In this document: piece by piece, positions 13,750 to 25,960 of the stretch
How positions within the stretch are numbered: the stretch's first letter is position 1
How the letters are laid out: each line of letters opens with the position of its first letter
Assembly (NCBI GenBank): GCA_036874045.1
Contig: CM072341.1
Coordinates: 1,376,501 to 1,440,500 of the forward strand
Length of the DNA: 64,000 nt
From: Cymodocea nodosa
Taxonomy: Eukaryota; Streptophyta; Magnoliopsida; Alismatales; Cymodoceaceae
Direction of reading: 5' to 3'
Program-made: the position numbers and the translations under genes
The notes under the pieces: model-generated
Databases searched by the model: none
Seen by the model: only the letters and a program-made list of their open reading frames with translations
Told to the model about the DNA's origin: nothing

Positions 13750-14316
13750 ACATAACATAGACACTTAAGTCTGAGTGGTTTTGGATAACTGGCATAAAAA
13801 ATACCTAAAATTACCATCTGTTAATATCACAAAATGCTTGAATAGAATATAAACGTGTGTAATAATTCCTGTTACCGAAATGTTAATCAAAACATAACAC
13901 ACAATAGGTTTGCGAGGGTCATTTTCGACATTTCATTGGAAGAGACCACTTTGGGAAGCTTCTTTCCACACATCTACAGTAACATCTACCGGGTGGACGG
14001 AGGAAGTTATCGTCTACCCCAATGACGTTTTATTTAGATGTCAATATCCGACGCTTCGGCAGGAAATAATGACTTCCGTTGGATATACAAATGGTGCCTA
14101 AGTTTTTATTTCCACGGTGTTATAAAATAAGTAATGGACGGGACCGCCATTATTGCCACCCCTAAGGCCGTAGTTATCCACCTCTCCGAAGAAAAAGAAG
14201 AGGACAATAGATTTGGACATGACGCAATTTTTTCTTATTTTCCACTCAACATTTTTGTTAAACAAACTTTCAAATAATATATTTTTCTCATCACTCTCTT
14301 CTTCTTCTTCTTCTGG

Positions 14317-14340
14317 CTTGCTTGCTTGCTTGCTTGCTTG
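14317..14340. repeat. (CTTG)n microsatellite
   Basis: Six uninterrupted CTTG units, preceded by a short CTT run. Confidence 0.93.
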
Positions 14341-14595
14341 CACGCACACAACTCCTACTTGCCAATTTAATATTTCCATTCCAAGCCATCCACATTCCAA
14401 TCATGCCTGCCAACTGCCAACCAAGCAGAGTTCAATGGTCCATAAATTTAGATTGGGTATCATGGGATCGATTGAAGGTGTACGCCTGTGTATTAATTTG
14501 ATTGGACTGTGATGGATTAATTAATTATAAACAACTAATAATGAAAATATTCAAATTTTAATTTAAAATTAATTGATAATCAAATAAAAAGAACC

Positions 14596-14596
14596 A

Positions 14597-14626
<30 letters not shown>
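14596..14626. repeat. (AC)n(AT)n microsatellite
   Basis: A run of AC dinucleotides passes directly into AT dinucleotides. Confidence 0.9.
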
Positions 14627-14627
<1 letters not shown>

Positions 14628-14764
14628 AAAGTTAATTTGAATTTGATCTCCACTTACTTAACGTGAGATTATTTTCAATACTCTCTCAGTCACTTGTAAT
14701 TTATTTATATGTTTACAAGTATTTAAGTGTGGATGTGTGTTGTAATGTCATGTTAAAATTCAAA

Positions 14765-15000
14765 ATTAAAATTAATTGACAATGAGTGAAGAGAATTAGC
14801 ACGTACAAATCTAGATTTAATTTCCATTTGTTCAATGTGAGATTGTTTTTAATAAAAAATTCAACTCAAAATTAATTGACAATGAGTAGAGAGAATCAAC
14901 AACATGTAGTATGAATCTAGATTCAATTTCCATTTATTCAATGTGAGATTATTTTTAACCCTTTTTCTATTAAAATCAATTGATGATAAATGAACGGTCC
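14765..15000. repeat. About 100-bp imperfect tandem repeat
   Basis: The block AATTAATTGACAATGAGT recurs at about 14770 and 14870, each time followed some 55 bases later by TTTCCATTT and TCAATGTGAGATT. A third, more diverged start is near 14972. Related sequence with AACGTGAGATTATTTTC occurs at about 14660. This looks like a dispersed plant repeat that has been locally duplicated. Confidence 0.7.
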
Positions 15001-15439
15001 CTTCACATAAAACTAGGTATTCTTTTCTTAATCTCAGCACCATTCTCCATTTGATGCCATGTCCTATGCATTGAAATAATTGAAAAGAAAAGAAAAAGAA
15101 AAAGAAAAGAAAAGGGTAAGAAGGAAATATTACAATCAAGTGATGTAATTCAATTAGGTTACATTACACATACATTATAGTTTAAAAAAACCTGTTGAAA
15201 AGATCATTTGCTTGTGAAATTCTATGATCTATTCTAACTTTAGAGTCAGTGGAATCACATTTTTTAATCAAAATCAATGAGAAAAGGGTTTCAAAAGAAA
15301 GAAGATACGAACAGTAAGATTAGGTCAAAACCTTAGGTAAACAAAAAAGAATTGTAGCGAAAGAATACAACAAATGCCACATCGCCAACGATGTCTACAC
15401 CCAGGAATTAATTCTCTATCTATTTAGCATTCGTTATAC

Positions 15440-15570
15440 TCTAGCTTCATCTGGTAGGTCCTACACCAAGTTGAAATGCAACGTTTGTCAATAGTTGAAG
15501 CCTTCCTTTGTCAAAGAGCCTGCTATCCTGTTAGCTTCCTTGAAAACATAATTAAAAGAGTGAATCCTTT
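15440..15570 (-). mobile_element. LINE retrotransposon relic (RNase H-like end of ORF2)
   Basis: Translated on the minus strand this reads HSFNYVFKEANRIAGSLTKEGF and, after a stop, a fragment ending DLPDEA. That matches the C-terminal RNase H region of plant LINE ORF2 proteins, where a (V/I)YREAN-(R/K)-x-AD-x-LAK block is followed by an L(P/E)-type tail. Stops interrupt the frame, so it is a dead fragment. The flanks (15340-15440 and 15570-15660) probably belong to the same insertion but are too decayed to identify. Confidence 0.55.
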
Positions 15571-15659
15571 GAATCAAAGAGATCAAGTAGCTAAAACTTA
15601 AAAACTGTGGGCCTTGACAAAGGGGGGGCATGCTTTCTTTGGAGAGTTGCTAGAATCAG

Positions 15660-18600
15660 ATGATTCTAATGACACAATTGGAAAAAATGAATCAACTTAG
15701 AGTTGGTGATAAAACCCTACTGACGTCTCTCATAGAAGATGAAACTTAATGACCTAATGTACTTAAGATAGATTCTTCTTCCTTTCTCTCTACTCATCAT
15801 TGGATGAGTAGGGTTTTGTCATAGACTCCTACATCCATTGACCCAAATTTAAAACCCCATCTACACCATTATTGGCACTGTGTGACGGACTTGTCAAGAA
15901 AAATTAAGTCGAGTAGAGATGGTGATTACGTGTGACATTTTAATTATGGGTTTCTCTTTGAAAGCAAGCACATGCCGCTCTGAGAAGGGTAAATTAAGTT
16001 AAATCAACATCACTGGCGAGAGTCGCCTTTGGAAGCAAGCATACAACAAAGTTGACCAAGAAGAGGTATAGGGTATGTTTATTTGATGATGATTATTTAG
16101 GTCTTGTAGATAAGTTAAAATTTTCTAAAAATGATAAGGAAGAGATCCTTCTTCTTGGCATTTTTAAGATTAAGTTGTGTGTGTGAGAATAAATTGGTAG
16201 TTTTTGTTAAATTTTGTTGAACCTTTTTTTTCCATGTATCATATTTTCCACATCAATTTGCTAATAAAACATAGACTGTGTCATTTTTATATTAGTCATA
16301 TGGAATTCATTGCTAACTTGATATTTCACAAAAATAATTTGAAATAATTAGTAGATTAGTATAGAGAGATGTCCTTCACTAAGGGAAAGAGACAACTTAG
16401 GTACGATTCATAACTCACAGTTAATTTAGTAGATTAGTCAAGAGACATCTTTGACTAGAATCGATTTAGATACCATGAATTATTCTAACATTTTCTCTCA
16501 CTTGAGATTTATTATATAGCGACAAAAAAATGTTTTTACACACGAGCTGGATTAGTGTCAATCTATTTTATTATTACGTGAAATTTAAACTTAACCACAA
16601 CAATAACCAAAAAAATTACAACAACTACAACAAATTACAAAATAATATTGGTTGTGAGAAAAAGCCAAATTAACATGGTAACCCATGCTTAGATACATGT
16701 GATGTATGAAAATTTCAATTCAAAACTAACTATCATCGAACAAAGAAATTCATTGTATACTAATTAAATTCTATTTGCGTGCTACAGATTATTCCGAAAC
16801 TTTCTCTCACTTAAGATTTATTTTATACCTACAAGTGTTTTGATAGATGTCAGATGTAAATGTATATGAAAATTTTAACTTAAAAATTAATATTGAACTA
16901 AGAAATTCATCATATATTAGTCCAAATATTAGCCATCCGATCACCATTTTACAAGCATCTGGATATTTCATTAGTCATCTGTTAGGGTTTCCTTGGTAAT
17001 CTGTTTTGCACTCTTTTTCCTATTTCAATTGCTTTCTGTGACATCTTCTTTTGTTTTTATGGTAAGTTTTCAGCCTAATTTTCTCACATGTATCCTCCCC
17101 TTTCATAGATCCTGGTCCCATAAATATATTGAAGAATTTTATAATAGAAAAATATATTAATCTAAATTCAACCTCTTGAATTCAAACTAATCCAACAGTG
17201 CATTCCTCAAGCTTTTGTTTTGTTGGTAACCTTCAATTAATTTAATTAGTCAATAACAAATTAGGTCTGATACCATCAAACGCCTAACATCAATGTCGGT
17301 ATCAAGGGATAAGGCTCACTTTAATTTAGGCAAACTCATCACATCGGTCTATGATTAAATCTTTCACTACTTTATAATAATTAAATTTAAAATTAAACCA
17401 AGACACTATCAAATAAATATAAAGTAATCAACAGTAGCTAATCAGCTCCATGTTTGTTTATGACTTTATTAAGTCAGTTTTATCTGAACAAAAGGATTCA
17501 AACCTGCCCAAAGCACAGGCAAGAACAAAGGAGATGTGAAAACAAATATAAGAAATAAAAAATGGTCTTACACAATTTTAAATAAAAATTATAAAAATAG
17601 TCTTACAAATTTAAGTAATGTTCTCACAACCCTTCTTTTTTTTTCTTCCTATGATTAAGTAGACTCCTATGAGTTTTTGGAAAACACTTAATTTTAATTT
17701 AAACGTGGAATTATATTTTCAAAAAAAAATACAAAAAAAATTTGTATTTGAAATAAAAAGTGTTTTTATTGACAAAAAAAGGAAAACATTTTACTTTTGG
17801 AAATATTAATACTAAAAGTGATTGTATGTACCTAGAAAAAAAAAAGGTTTAAATTTAAAAATAACAACCCTAGCTATATATGATCGATATTAAGGTTCTA
17901 TTTGGTATTGACTATTTTAATTAGTATGTGGAAATAAGCTTGCATTTTCCAAAAAAAAAGCTGAGAATTTAAAATTTTTTCCCATTTTGCATTTTTATTT
18001 CAAATTATATATGGTTTTTTTTAAAAGGTTGTGTAGAAATAATAAATTTGATAATTTTATACAAATTGAAATAATAGTTACCAAATGCCTCTTCAGTGTT
18101 AAGTAGAAGTACAAGAATTTTTTGCTATTTACCTAGTTATATTTTATAGTTTAGAATACTAGGCTATAAAGTATGATTATATGTAAAAAAGTTAGTATTG
18201 CTAAGATATGTACACATGGATGAGTGGTAATATTTAAAGGATAAAACTAAAAAATGTTTTTATTAAGAATAGAGTAGTTGTACTGATTAAAGATAACATA
18301 AGAGAAAATCAGTTTGAGTAATTTAGTCATATTCTTATTAGATCAAGGCATACATCAATTAAGAAAGAAAAATTAATTAGTCTAAAAGAAATTAAAAAAT
18401 TAGATGTAATTCGACTAAAACTATTTGCTTAAGAATTATAAGAAAAGATTTAAATTTATGTAATTTGAAAGAGCATTATTTATCCATAGAAGAAAAGGAT
18501 TTATGTGTCACTGGCTAACTACACATGGTAGAATAATGACTTGGATTATTATTGTTGTGGTACATGACAATTAAAAGGAAAATTGTTTTCTGGTAATTGA

Positions 18601-20590
18601 CAAAATAATACATATTCAACTTAGACGGAACCAATTTATAGTTGAACCAAAAGCTTCATAATTTTTATGAAGTTAAAGCTTTGTGGTAATTGGGTTTGAA
18701 ATCCGAATGAAAGGGACCCATCCGGATTGGGCCGAGACCGAAAACAGTAGTCCACAAATGTATCTGAGGCCCAAAAGATAATCCTGGGCTCATCTACTTG
18801 CAACATTTTTTTTTTTTTTTTTTTTCAAATTAACAATATTTTTAGTTAGAATATAAATCTAAAATATCTTTCTCATCAATTTTACTTAGAAATGTAAAAT
18901 AAACAACATTATCCACTACTTTAGTGATGGAACACAACATAATATTATATATAAATTTTTTGAAATCAATATAAAATGTACATTGGAATTTAAATCCTCT
19001 AATGAGAAGTATCAAACCACAACACACCTTAACCCACTCAACTGCGTAGAATTGATTATTCTCATTGACTATTTTTGTGACAATCGCTGCAAAGTTTAGA
19101 AGGGAATTCATGTATAAAACGGGTATTATCATGAACACATTTTTTAATTGAGATGAGAAAAACTCTTCCTCTAAAATTGTTAGGCGAGTTATCTTGAAGA
19201 GCTCAAGGTTGCAACTAAACATGTAATAAAACTTAAAGAGATCCTTTTCCAATCCAAAAGAAATGGGTACTCCCCTCCCAAAAATTCCAAAAAGGCAAGC
19301 CCACGATACCATAGTTGTGATTCATACAATATTTTAGTAATAGTAAGCTAGCGATTCACTTGAAGGCTTAAAAGTCTGTTGTGTACTTAGAAAGTAACAT
19401 AAAGAAAATTTCAAAAAGCTATAAAAAGTAGTAAAAGAGAAAATTACAGAAAGTTGGTAAAAATATAGGTATTTATGTATAATAAAAAATATAACAGAAA
19501 GTAATATAATATGAATTTAATAAAATACAACTATTAAACGCTCATGACAGGTTTATAGATAAAATATAAATTTTATAATAAAAGATGATGAAATATGATT
19601 TATGATAATAAAATATAATTTTTAGATGATTCACTACTAACGCTTACTCCTAAATTTACACTTGAATCTATTCACTATCAATTTTGTATTAATTTTGATT
19701 AATACTTAACCTTTTATGATCAAATATTTTTAAGTTAAAACATTTTAAACCAATGTATAACCAAGTATTTGGGTAAAATACCTCAACTCACAAATATTTT
19801 AGGTAAAAATATTTCAAACCAATGTATCAAGTATTTTTAATAAAAACACTCACAAACCAACCTTCTCAAATTAGAGGAAATCCAAGTATTTTTAGATGAA
19901 AATATTCAAACCAACATTTTCTTGAAAGTTGAGATATAACTCATAGTTAACTTGCTGCCCTTTGAACAAGTGCTCTTTGTTCTAGCTTGATGATTATGAT
20001 GTTGAAGCTCTAGGGATTGTTAAAGATGATCTTCTATGAAGCTTGAAGTACTTAGGAGCTGAGAGACAAGCTTTTCAGAGTCGTGCACAAGAGATTATAA
20101 GTTTTGATAGTTGAAATTTTATGTTGGAGGCTTGAGGTATATTTATAGATACCTTGATCAAACTTTTCTTCAATAGTTTGTTTTCATTGAAAACGGACAC
20201 CTGCTATTCTTGTTCGATAGTCTATTTTTATATCGACTAATATGATGTTCTAGCCTTGTGTAGAACAAATTGTCCATTGACTAATTTGATTTGTCTTGTT
20301 TTATGTCTCTACATGTAAGAGTTACTCTTAGAATTGGAAAATTTGATTCTAATCTATTGGAAAATCCAATTTGATCTATCATAAAATCTGATTTTGATTC
20401 CAACCAAGGGCACTTAAGAAGGGTTTATATACTTAGAATTTGAATTTTGTAAATTTTGATGGAAAGAATTTAAAATTTTGGTGTTTTTATACATTCAGAA
20501 ATTTGATAGAAATTAAAATTTAGTTATTTGTGTATATGACAGAATTGAATAAAATTGATTTTTAATGAAATTTTTAAGTAATTAAAGAGA
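15660..20590. other. AT-rich intergenic DNA with dispersed repeats, no gene seen
   Basis: No supported gene. A segment with ACATTTTCTCTCACTTGAGATTTATT at about 16488-16515 recurs in diverged form at about 16798-16822, and the area 16340-16470 is itself partly duplicated. A poly(T) tract lies at 18806-18825. Sequence after 19370 begins with TGTGTACTTAGAAA, like the MITE-type repeats at 48.5 and 50.1 kb. Confidence 0.45.
18806..18825. repeat. Poly(T) tract
   Basis: Twenty consecutive T residues, read on the minus strand as a poly(A) tail-like tract. Confidence 0.9.
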
Positions 20591-20592
20591 AC

Positions 20593-20644
20593 CTCTCTTT
20601 CTCTCTCCCCCTCTCTCCCTCTCCCTCTCTCTCTCCTTCTCTCG

Positions 20645-20693
<49 letters not shown>

Positions 20694-20694
20694 T
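20593..20694. repeat. CT-rich tract with (CT)n core
   Basis: About 100 bases of interrupted CT/CCT units ending in a pure (CT)n run from about 20648. Confidence 0.93.
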
Positions 20695-21115
20695 TAAAGT
20701 TTGACTTCCCTACAAAACATGACGCACATATACATATACACATAGACATGAAAGTAGACTATGCTTAAATAGTTCCCTGCAAGTCTTCCCTACAAGTCTC
20801 CTCTTTTCTAATATTAAGATACATGTTCTCTCCCCCTTTTTGACCTGAGCAAAAAAAAGAAGAAGAAGGAGAAATGGAGCAAAGAAGAACTCCCCCTGCA
20901 TTAAAAACATAGATTATATAGAGAGCAAAGTCCCCCTAAATCCATACATGCATACATGAAGACTTAATGTCATATGTTCAAACATTTATATCATCAACCA
21001 ATCACAGAGTCGTACAAGCTTATCATCACCCAATAGAGAGCAAAGTGTAGTGAAGGTACTTGAGAAGTAAGTTGTGAAGACCGTGAATAATACGTTGAGT
21101 GGCATTATCAAGAGA

Positions 21116-21540
21116 TTATTGACCATTTGCAACATGACTTCTAACCTGAGCAAAACGTGAATCAATGGAAGCTTCAAGGATATCAAGCCCGTCTTCTAAA
21201 GATAGCTGGTTTTCAACTAAGATGATATAGAACTCGTCTACAGCGAGAGTTAAGTGATTCATCAAAGTTGGAGTCTTGTCTTCTTCACTGATACTCACCC
21301 GCTGGTAGTCTTCTTGTGGAGCTTTAAAAAAGGATGAAGTTGTGATTGGTTTCAACTGAAAGTGAGAATATGACGCACTGTTCATATCAAAACCCATGCC
21401 TTGAAGCAGTCTAATAAGAGCTGGTCCGTAGAACAACTTAAGACTTTACTTCTAGATACATTAAAGGTGAAGTCAATCACGGGGGAGACGTCGAAATCCC
21501 CCGCTAGGGCTCCTCGAAAGAGGGGAAATGTGGCTTGGCC
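21116..21540 (-). mobile_element. Degraded ORF, probably from a transposon
   Basis: The minus-strand frame 21436-21116 encodes about 106 residues with well-mixed composition (FYGPALIRLLQGMGFDMN near its start and LSLEDGLDILEASIDSRF near its end) and then stops. No ATG opens it. Just upstream, a frame offset by one base reads AGDFDVSPVIDFTFNVSRSKVL, and an in-frame stop separates the two. Together they look like one protein broken by a frameshift. The style resembles the gag-like or putative plant transposon proteins common in plant repeats, but I do not recognise the family with certainty. A host pseudogene is the alternative. Confidence 0.35.
21480..21503. repeat. Short GC-rich hairpin
   Basis: CGGGGGA and TCCCCCG form a perfect 7-bp inverted repeat around a 10-base loop. 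It lies inside the degraded ORF region, so it may be only a coding relic. Confidence 0.6.
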
Positions 21541-22590
21541 ATAAGGTAAGATGGAGATCAGATAGATAATTCCATTTGCTTAAAAAAATTACCAAAAATA
21601 CCCTTCTCTATCCTCACAATTTTTTGCCTTAGACATTCACGGCAATTTTTATCATAGATGTTTAAAACAATATACTGAATTTGATTTCGGTGTATGATTC
21701 ATAGGAAAAACAAGGGCAAAACCAATCATGTGATGCATTTATGTCGACAAAGGGAGGGAGTTATGGCAAACGAGAGTCAGATCCTGTGATCTATGATGTT
21801 AATAAATGAGAGTGAAAATAGGTTATGTAATTCACAATATTAATTAACAGAAGACGAAGGTAAGAAAATATGTTGTATGGTTCATAACATCTACGAGTAA
21901 AAACAAGTGAAATTTTATGCATGATGAATAACAAGAATTTATACTTATAAGTAAGTTAGTTAGAATAATATTATAGTTCTGGATGCCTTGACCTTGAGAG
22001 AACAACTTCAGTAAAAATAGTTAAAATTTAGGAATGACATTTATATATAAATTTACCAATTTTAAGTGTAGATTGATTGATGTTTAATTAGTGGTATGTT
22101 CTTTATAACGTCATTTTATTATTTTAAATGATTTTATACTTCGTATTGTTTGCTAAATTTATGAAATTAGACAAGATTGTGTCATTTTAAAAACGGATTA
22201 ATTTTTCTTAATAAATTATGAGAAAATTTTATTGATAAAATCTAATGATAGTGTGAAAATGTGTATTTACACCTACTATTAAACACTAACTTTTGTAATA
22301 ACTTTGAAGTTAACTGTATTTAGGTGAGACCAAAATCAGGATGGTTGAACATCTTAAAAGTTTTCATTCAATGCTTATGATCAATAGTATTGACTTTACT
22401 TAAGTGTTGACAAACTATAGGTATGTGCATCACTTACTTAATTAACGTGCTAATATTACAAGTATTGTATTTGTTCTCGATAAGGTTGAAAAATAAAAAA
22501 GAAAAAAATAATTTCACTTTAAAAATAGGAAATCCCTGAATATTTTAAACTTCACTTCACACGCTAACTACAATTAAAATAAACAGAACA
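21541..22590. other. Intergenic DNA, no gene seen
   Basis: AT-rich. It separates the degraded transposon ORF from the promoter of the cysteine-rich protein gene. No domain or repeat structure was recognised. Confidence 0.5.
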
Positions 22591-22603
22591 CCCTAAGTTG
22601 TAT

Positions 22604-22612
22604 TATAAATAA
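22604..22612 (+). promoter_or_regulatory. Candidate TATA box of the Cys-rich protein gene
   Basis: TATAAATAA lies about 215 bases before the ATG at 22819, at the boundary where composition changes from AT-rich to GC-rich. A second AT-rich word, TTTATAATC near 22766, is closer to the ATG than a TATA box normally is. Confidence 0.45.
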
Positions 22613-22818
22613 TTCGTCATTTAATGTCACGCTTGGTCTACAGGTCGACATGCATGGGCGAACTGACGCGTTGGACGACTCGTCTCACACGTTAAGTGTC
22701 CGCCACCGAACCATTCCGTGCGTTATCTCCGCCACCCTCGCCTTCCTCTTCCGTTTATTTGTTTATTTATAATCACACGTACGTACATGCAAATCACCGC
22801 TCGACGACGACGACGACC

Positions 22819-23193
22819 ATGAAGCCCGCCACCACCTCCGTCGTCACCGTCCTCGTGCTCGTCGCCACCGTCGTCGTCGCCGCCGTCGACGCCCACGCCA
22901 TGAGGTGGCTGCGGCAACAGCAGCAGGAGCAGGAGCAGGAGGAGGAGGACCGCACCACGTCGTCGTCGACTCCTCGTCCGGACGACGTGTGGAAGGGGTA
23001 CGAGGTGGACGCGCACGTGAAGGTGTGCTTGGTCCCCGGCCCCTGCTTCAAGAAGAAGCTGCTGTGCCCGAAGAAGTGCAGCAAGCTCCCTGGGTACGGC
23101 GACGCCGCCGCCGCCGACGGCCACCTCCTGAAGACCGACCACTTCCCCGGGAAGTGCGTCTTCAACTGCAAGAAATGCGTCGCCCACTGCTGA
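22819..23193 (+). CDS. Small secreted cysteine-rich protein
   Basis: Single-exon gene for a 124-residue protein. Residues about 6-25 form a Val/Ala/Leu signal peptide, followed by a Gln/Glu-rich low-complexity stretch (about 32-44). The mature C-terminal part carries eight cysteines at 70, 76, 83, 87, 113, 117, 120 and 124, in the pattern C-x5-C-x6-C-x3-C-x25-C-x3-C-x2-C-x3-C, with CFKKKLLCPKKC as its core. A secreted plant family of unknown function shares the CYKKK-x-CPxxC core and a C-terminal CxxxCxxxC cluster, and this looks like a member, presumably apoplastic or cell-wall associated. I chose the ATG at 22819 because it opens directly on the signal peptide. A longer open frame upstream has no ATG and reads through leader-like repeats. 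A role in defence or wall structure is possible but not shown. Confidence 0.8.
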   Translation: MKPATTSVVTVLVLVATVVVAAVDAHAMRWLRQQQQEQEQEEEDRTTSSSTPRPDDVWKGYEVDAHVKVCLVPGPCFKKKLLCPKKCSKLPGYGDAAAADGHLLKTDHFPGKCVFNCKKCVAHC

Positions 23194-23341
23194 TCAAACC
23201 CATCGGAAGGCCGACGACGGCCAAACCCACCGTAGTAGATATAATATTAGTCATGGTAGACTTTAGTAGCAGACCAGTTTGCATGCATCTTTAGTTTGGA
23301 TGATTGATGTTGTACAAGTCTGGTTTCCACATGTTGCCAAG

Positions 23342-23347
23342 AATAAA
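23342..23347 (+). terminator. Candidate poly(A) signal
   Basis: AATAAA about 150 bases after the stop codon of the Cys-rich protein gene. Confidence 0.45.
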
Positions 23348-23349
23348 TT

Positions 23350-25550
23350 CAAACTTTCTGGTTATTAATTAGATGCTTAAATTGTACGTGTGAAATATTT
23401 TATGTCCTAAACAATAGGTATTTAATAGAAGAAATTTATTATATATCAATCTAAGTTCAACTTTTATGTTAACCGATATAGATCTATACCAACCTAGCTA
23501 GGTTATCTATGGAAATATCCACTCCATTTAGACAATGCAGTTAAAATAAATCCAGCTCAATCTAGAGCAAGATCAAGCATATGGGAAATCTGTTGGGATA
23601 CATGGGGGTTGTTAGTGGCATCATAAAATTTAAGAAAATTTGGATAATGAGGGAAATAGAAATCTGAAGAAAGTTTAAGAAATTTAAAAAATTTGAACGT
23701 ATTAGTATATATTCAAAAAGTTTAAAAAAGTACGAGAAATTTAGAAAATTTAAAGGTATCGATGTATATTCAGAAAGTAAAGGAAAGTAAATAAATACTT
23801 TTTATACTTTAAATTTATTTTTGAGATAATAAATAAGACTAATTCAATAAAAATTACATTTTTCATAGAAGCAATTGAGGAAATTGGTCTGTTTAAATTT
23901 AGACAAAAAATTATCATCCTTGTGAGAAGAGGAAAGCAAAGACATGGACATTGATACATAAATTGCGCCTGACCCAACTATGTCGGCTCAGCTTGATAGG
24001 GTTTTTTGGGCCGTGTTGAGTCACTTACTCATGAAATCGTGTTATGTTGATATGACCAGATATGAGCACAATGACCAATATGGATTGATTGAGCTTTTTA
24101 TACATTTGAATGTTTAATTTGATATTCTAGTAGCTCATTCTAGCAACAAGTCAACAACTAGTTTTCTTAATAAACCAATAGCCCACTAGGCCATGTCAAT
24201 ACAACGCGGACCTTTTCTACACCTATAAATAAAAGTCATCAAAACTGGCAATATCATACATATATGTTCAAAAAATCACAAAATCAAAAGCACATTTGAC
24301 TAAAGTTAACTATTGACTTGCATTGATTCGTCTAATTAATTTGTTGCATGTTACAAAAATCATATAATCTTACAAGATGTATTAATGATTTTATGGACGT
24401 TTATGTGGTCAACATTTTATAAACAGTAATAATTATTCTCAATTTGTGCTTGTCGAGATTGATGTGGTAAATTAATTGATCTGCCTCGATTTAAATGATG
24501 GTCATTAACATAAATGCAAGAAAAATATTAATTTTGACAATTATTTTTTTGCTGCACATGTTTAAAATAGTATATTGAAATTAATTTTGATATGTTGTTT
24601 TATAATATTAATTTTTACAAGATTGTAGGAAAAGTTTATACTTAAGAGTGAGGTGAATTAAGTAAACTACAAATTTTTCTTATTTTTAATCCTTTTTTTA
24701 AATCTAGTTAATGCAGAAATAAAACAGAGATTAAACCACACAAATAATATATAGTGGTTCTCCTTAACTAAGGTACGTCCACTCCTTGAGTCTCTATACA
24801 AGAATTCACTAATCCCAGAAGTTTTTGGTTCACTCAAAACCTAGTGTACTTCAGTTTTACTCAAAGCAAAATCAACTTGATAATGCATCGATCTTTCATC
24901 AAGTTCTTTCTTTAACTGTATGTACTCTCATACAAGTAATGTGCTAACTATATGAAGCCTTGTATAATTATCTACACAACTTTACAGACTCCCATAAAGT
25001 TACTTGAAACTCTTCTGAAATACTACATTTCAGAGTTTCCTCCACAACACCCCTTATGGATAAGTTCTCTTTTTCAATTTACGTTGTAATGCAAAGAGCA
25101 ATTAATTATGAAAGTATAATCGTAATAAAAACTTTTCTCTTATAGATACAACAACACTTGAATCTTCAGTTAATAGCTTTGTTGTTGTTGAGTTCATTTA
25201 GATGACTTTCAACTCTCGTTCTCCAAGAATCTTCAAAATTTTTAAGAATTTTTCTCTCTGAAGTTCTACCGAAAAGAACTATTTTCTAAACTTAACTCTA
25301 TTTATATTATACAAGGAACTCTAACTAATTACACACGTTCTCTAGACATTTTCAAAGCAAAATCTTTAATTTTAACTTGTCAAATTTATCTCTAATTGCC
25401 ATCTGTAAATATTGACCAAGTCTTTAGAAATATGGTAGAATGTGTGTAAATGCGTGTGTGCCACATGTCATCTGCAAAACAAATAATCCTGCAACAAACT
25501 TTAATAAAAATATATCAGTTAAATAAATCCATCAAAGTCATAATATTATG
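23350..25550. other. AT-rich intergenic DNA, no gene seen
   Basis: A diverged roughly 57-bp duplication lies at about 23665-23790 (two units, each with AGAAATTTAxAAAATTT and GTATATATTCAxAAAGT-like words). No coding region or recognisable transposon protein was found. Confidence 0.45.
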
Positions 25551-25960
25551 ACCCTTCGTAAAGTTATGGGCATAACTTTACGAGCTTATGCATAGCAGAA
25601 CATTACAAACATTTGTGAACTTGTCCTCGTAACTTTACGGACCCTTACAAGTTGACACATGTAAAACATAATGACTTATCTTGACAAACTTACGAATCCC
25701 TTAAGAGATAACCTTACAAAGGTCTGTCAAATTATCCTTATAACTTTATGGATTATATATATCATAAGTTTACAAAGATCCATAAAGTTAAACTCAAAAC
25801 TTTACGAGCCAAATATTCATAACTTATATATATGCAACTTCATAACTTTATGAATGTCCATAAAGTTATCATTATAACTTTACTAGTATCCGTAAAATTA
25901 TATACTTAGAAAAATTCTAAAGTTATAAAACAGTGTTATGAATTAGATAACTTTATGACA
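25550..25960. repeat. Cluster of ACTTTACG/CGTAAAGT motifs
   Basis: The word AACTTTAyG, or its complement CrTAAAGTT, appears roughly ten times in about 400 bases, often as close inverted pairs. The clearest pair is a perfect 12-bp hairpin at 25557-25582, whose arms CGTAAAGTTATG and CATAACTTTACG are separated only by GG. Other pairs are near 25738-25790 and 25838-25890. The pattern is not a simple tandem array and no coding potential overlaps it convincingly. Confidence 0.75.

Larger units (their letters stand above)
11991..14560. other. Intergenic DNA with microsatellites, no gene seen
   Basis: Mostly AT-rich. It contains a (GA)n tract at 13705-13745, a CTT tract near 14296-14313 and a (CTTG)n tract at 14317-14340. 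Reading frames at 13910-14101 and 14213-14512 are short and resemble nothing I know. Confidence 0.5.

Noticed and set aside
22723-23294. Several long alternative frames over the Cys-rich protein gene
   Set aside because: They are low-complexity shadows (Val/Gly/Arg runs) of the real frame, which alone has a signal peptide and ordered cysteines.
25550-25960. CRISPR-like array
   Set aside because: Motifs are short, irregularly spaced and in both orientations, and the genome is a plant; no CRISPR structure exists in the window.
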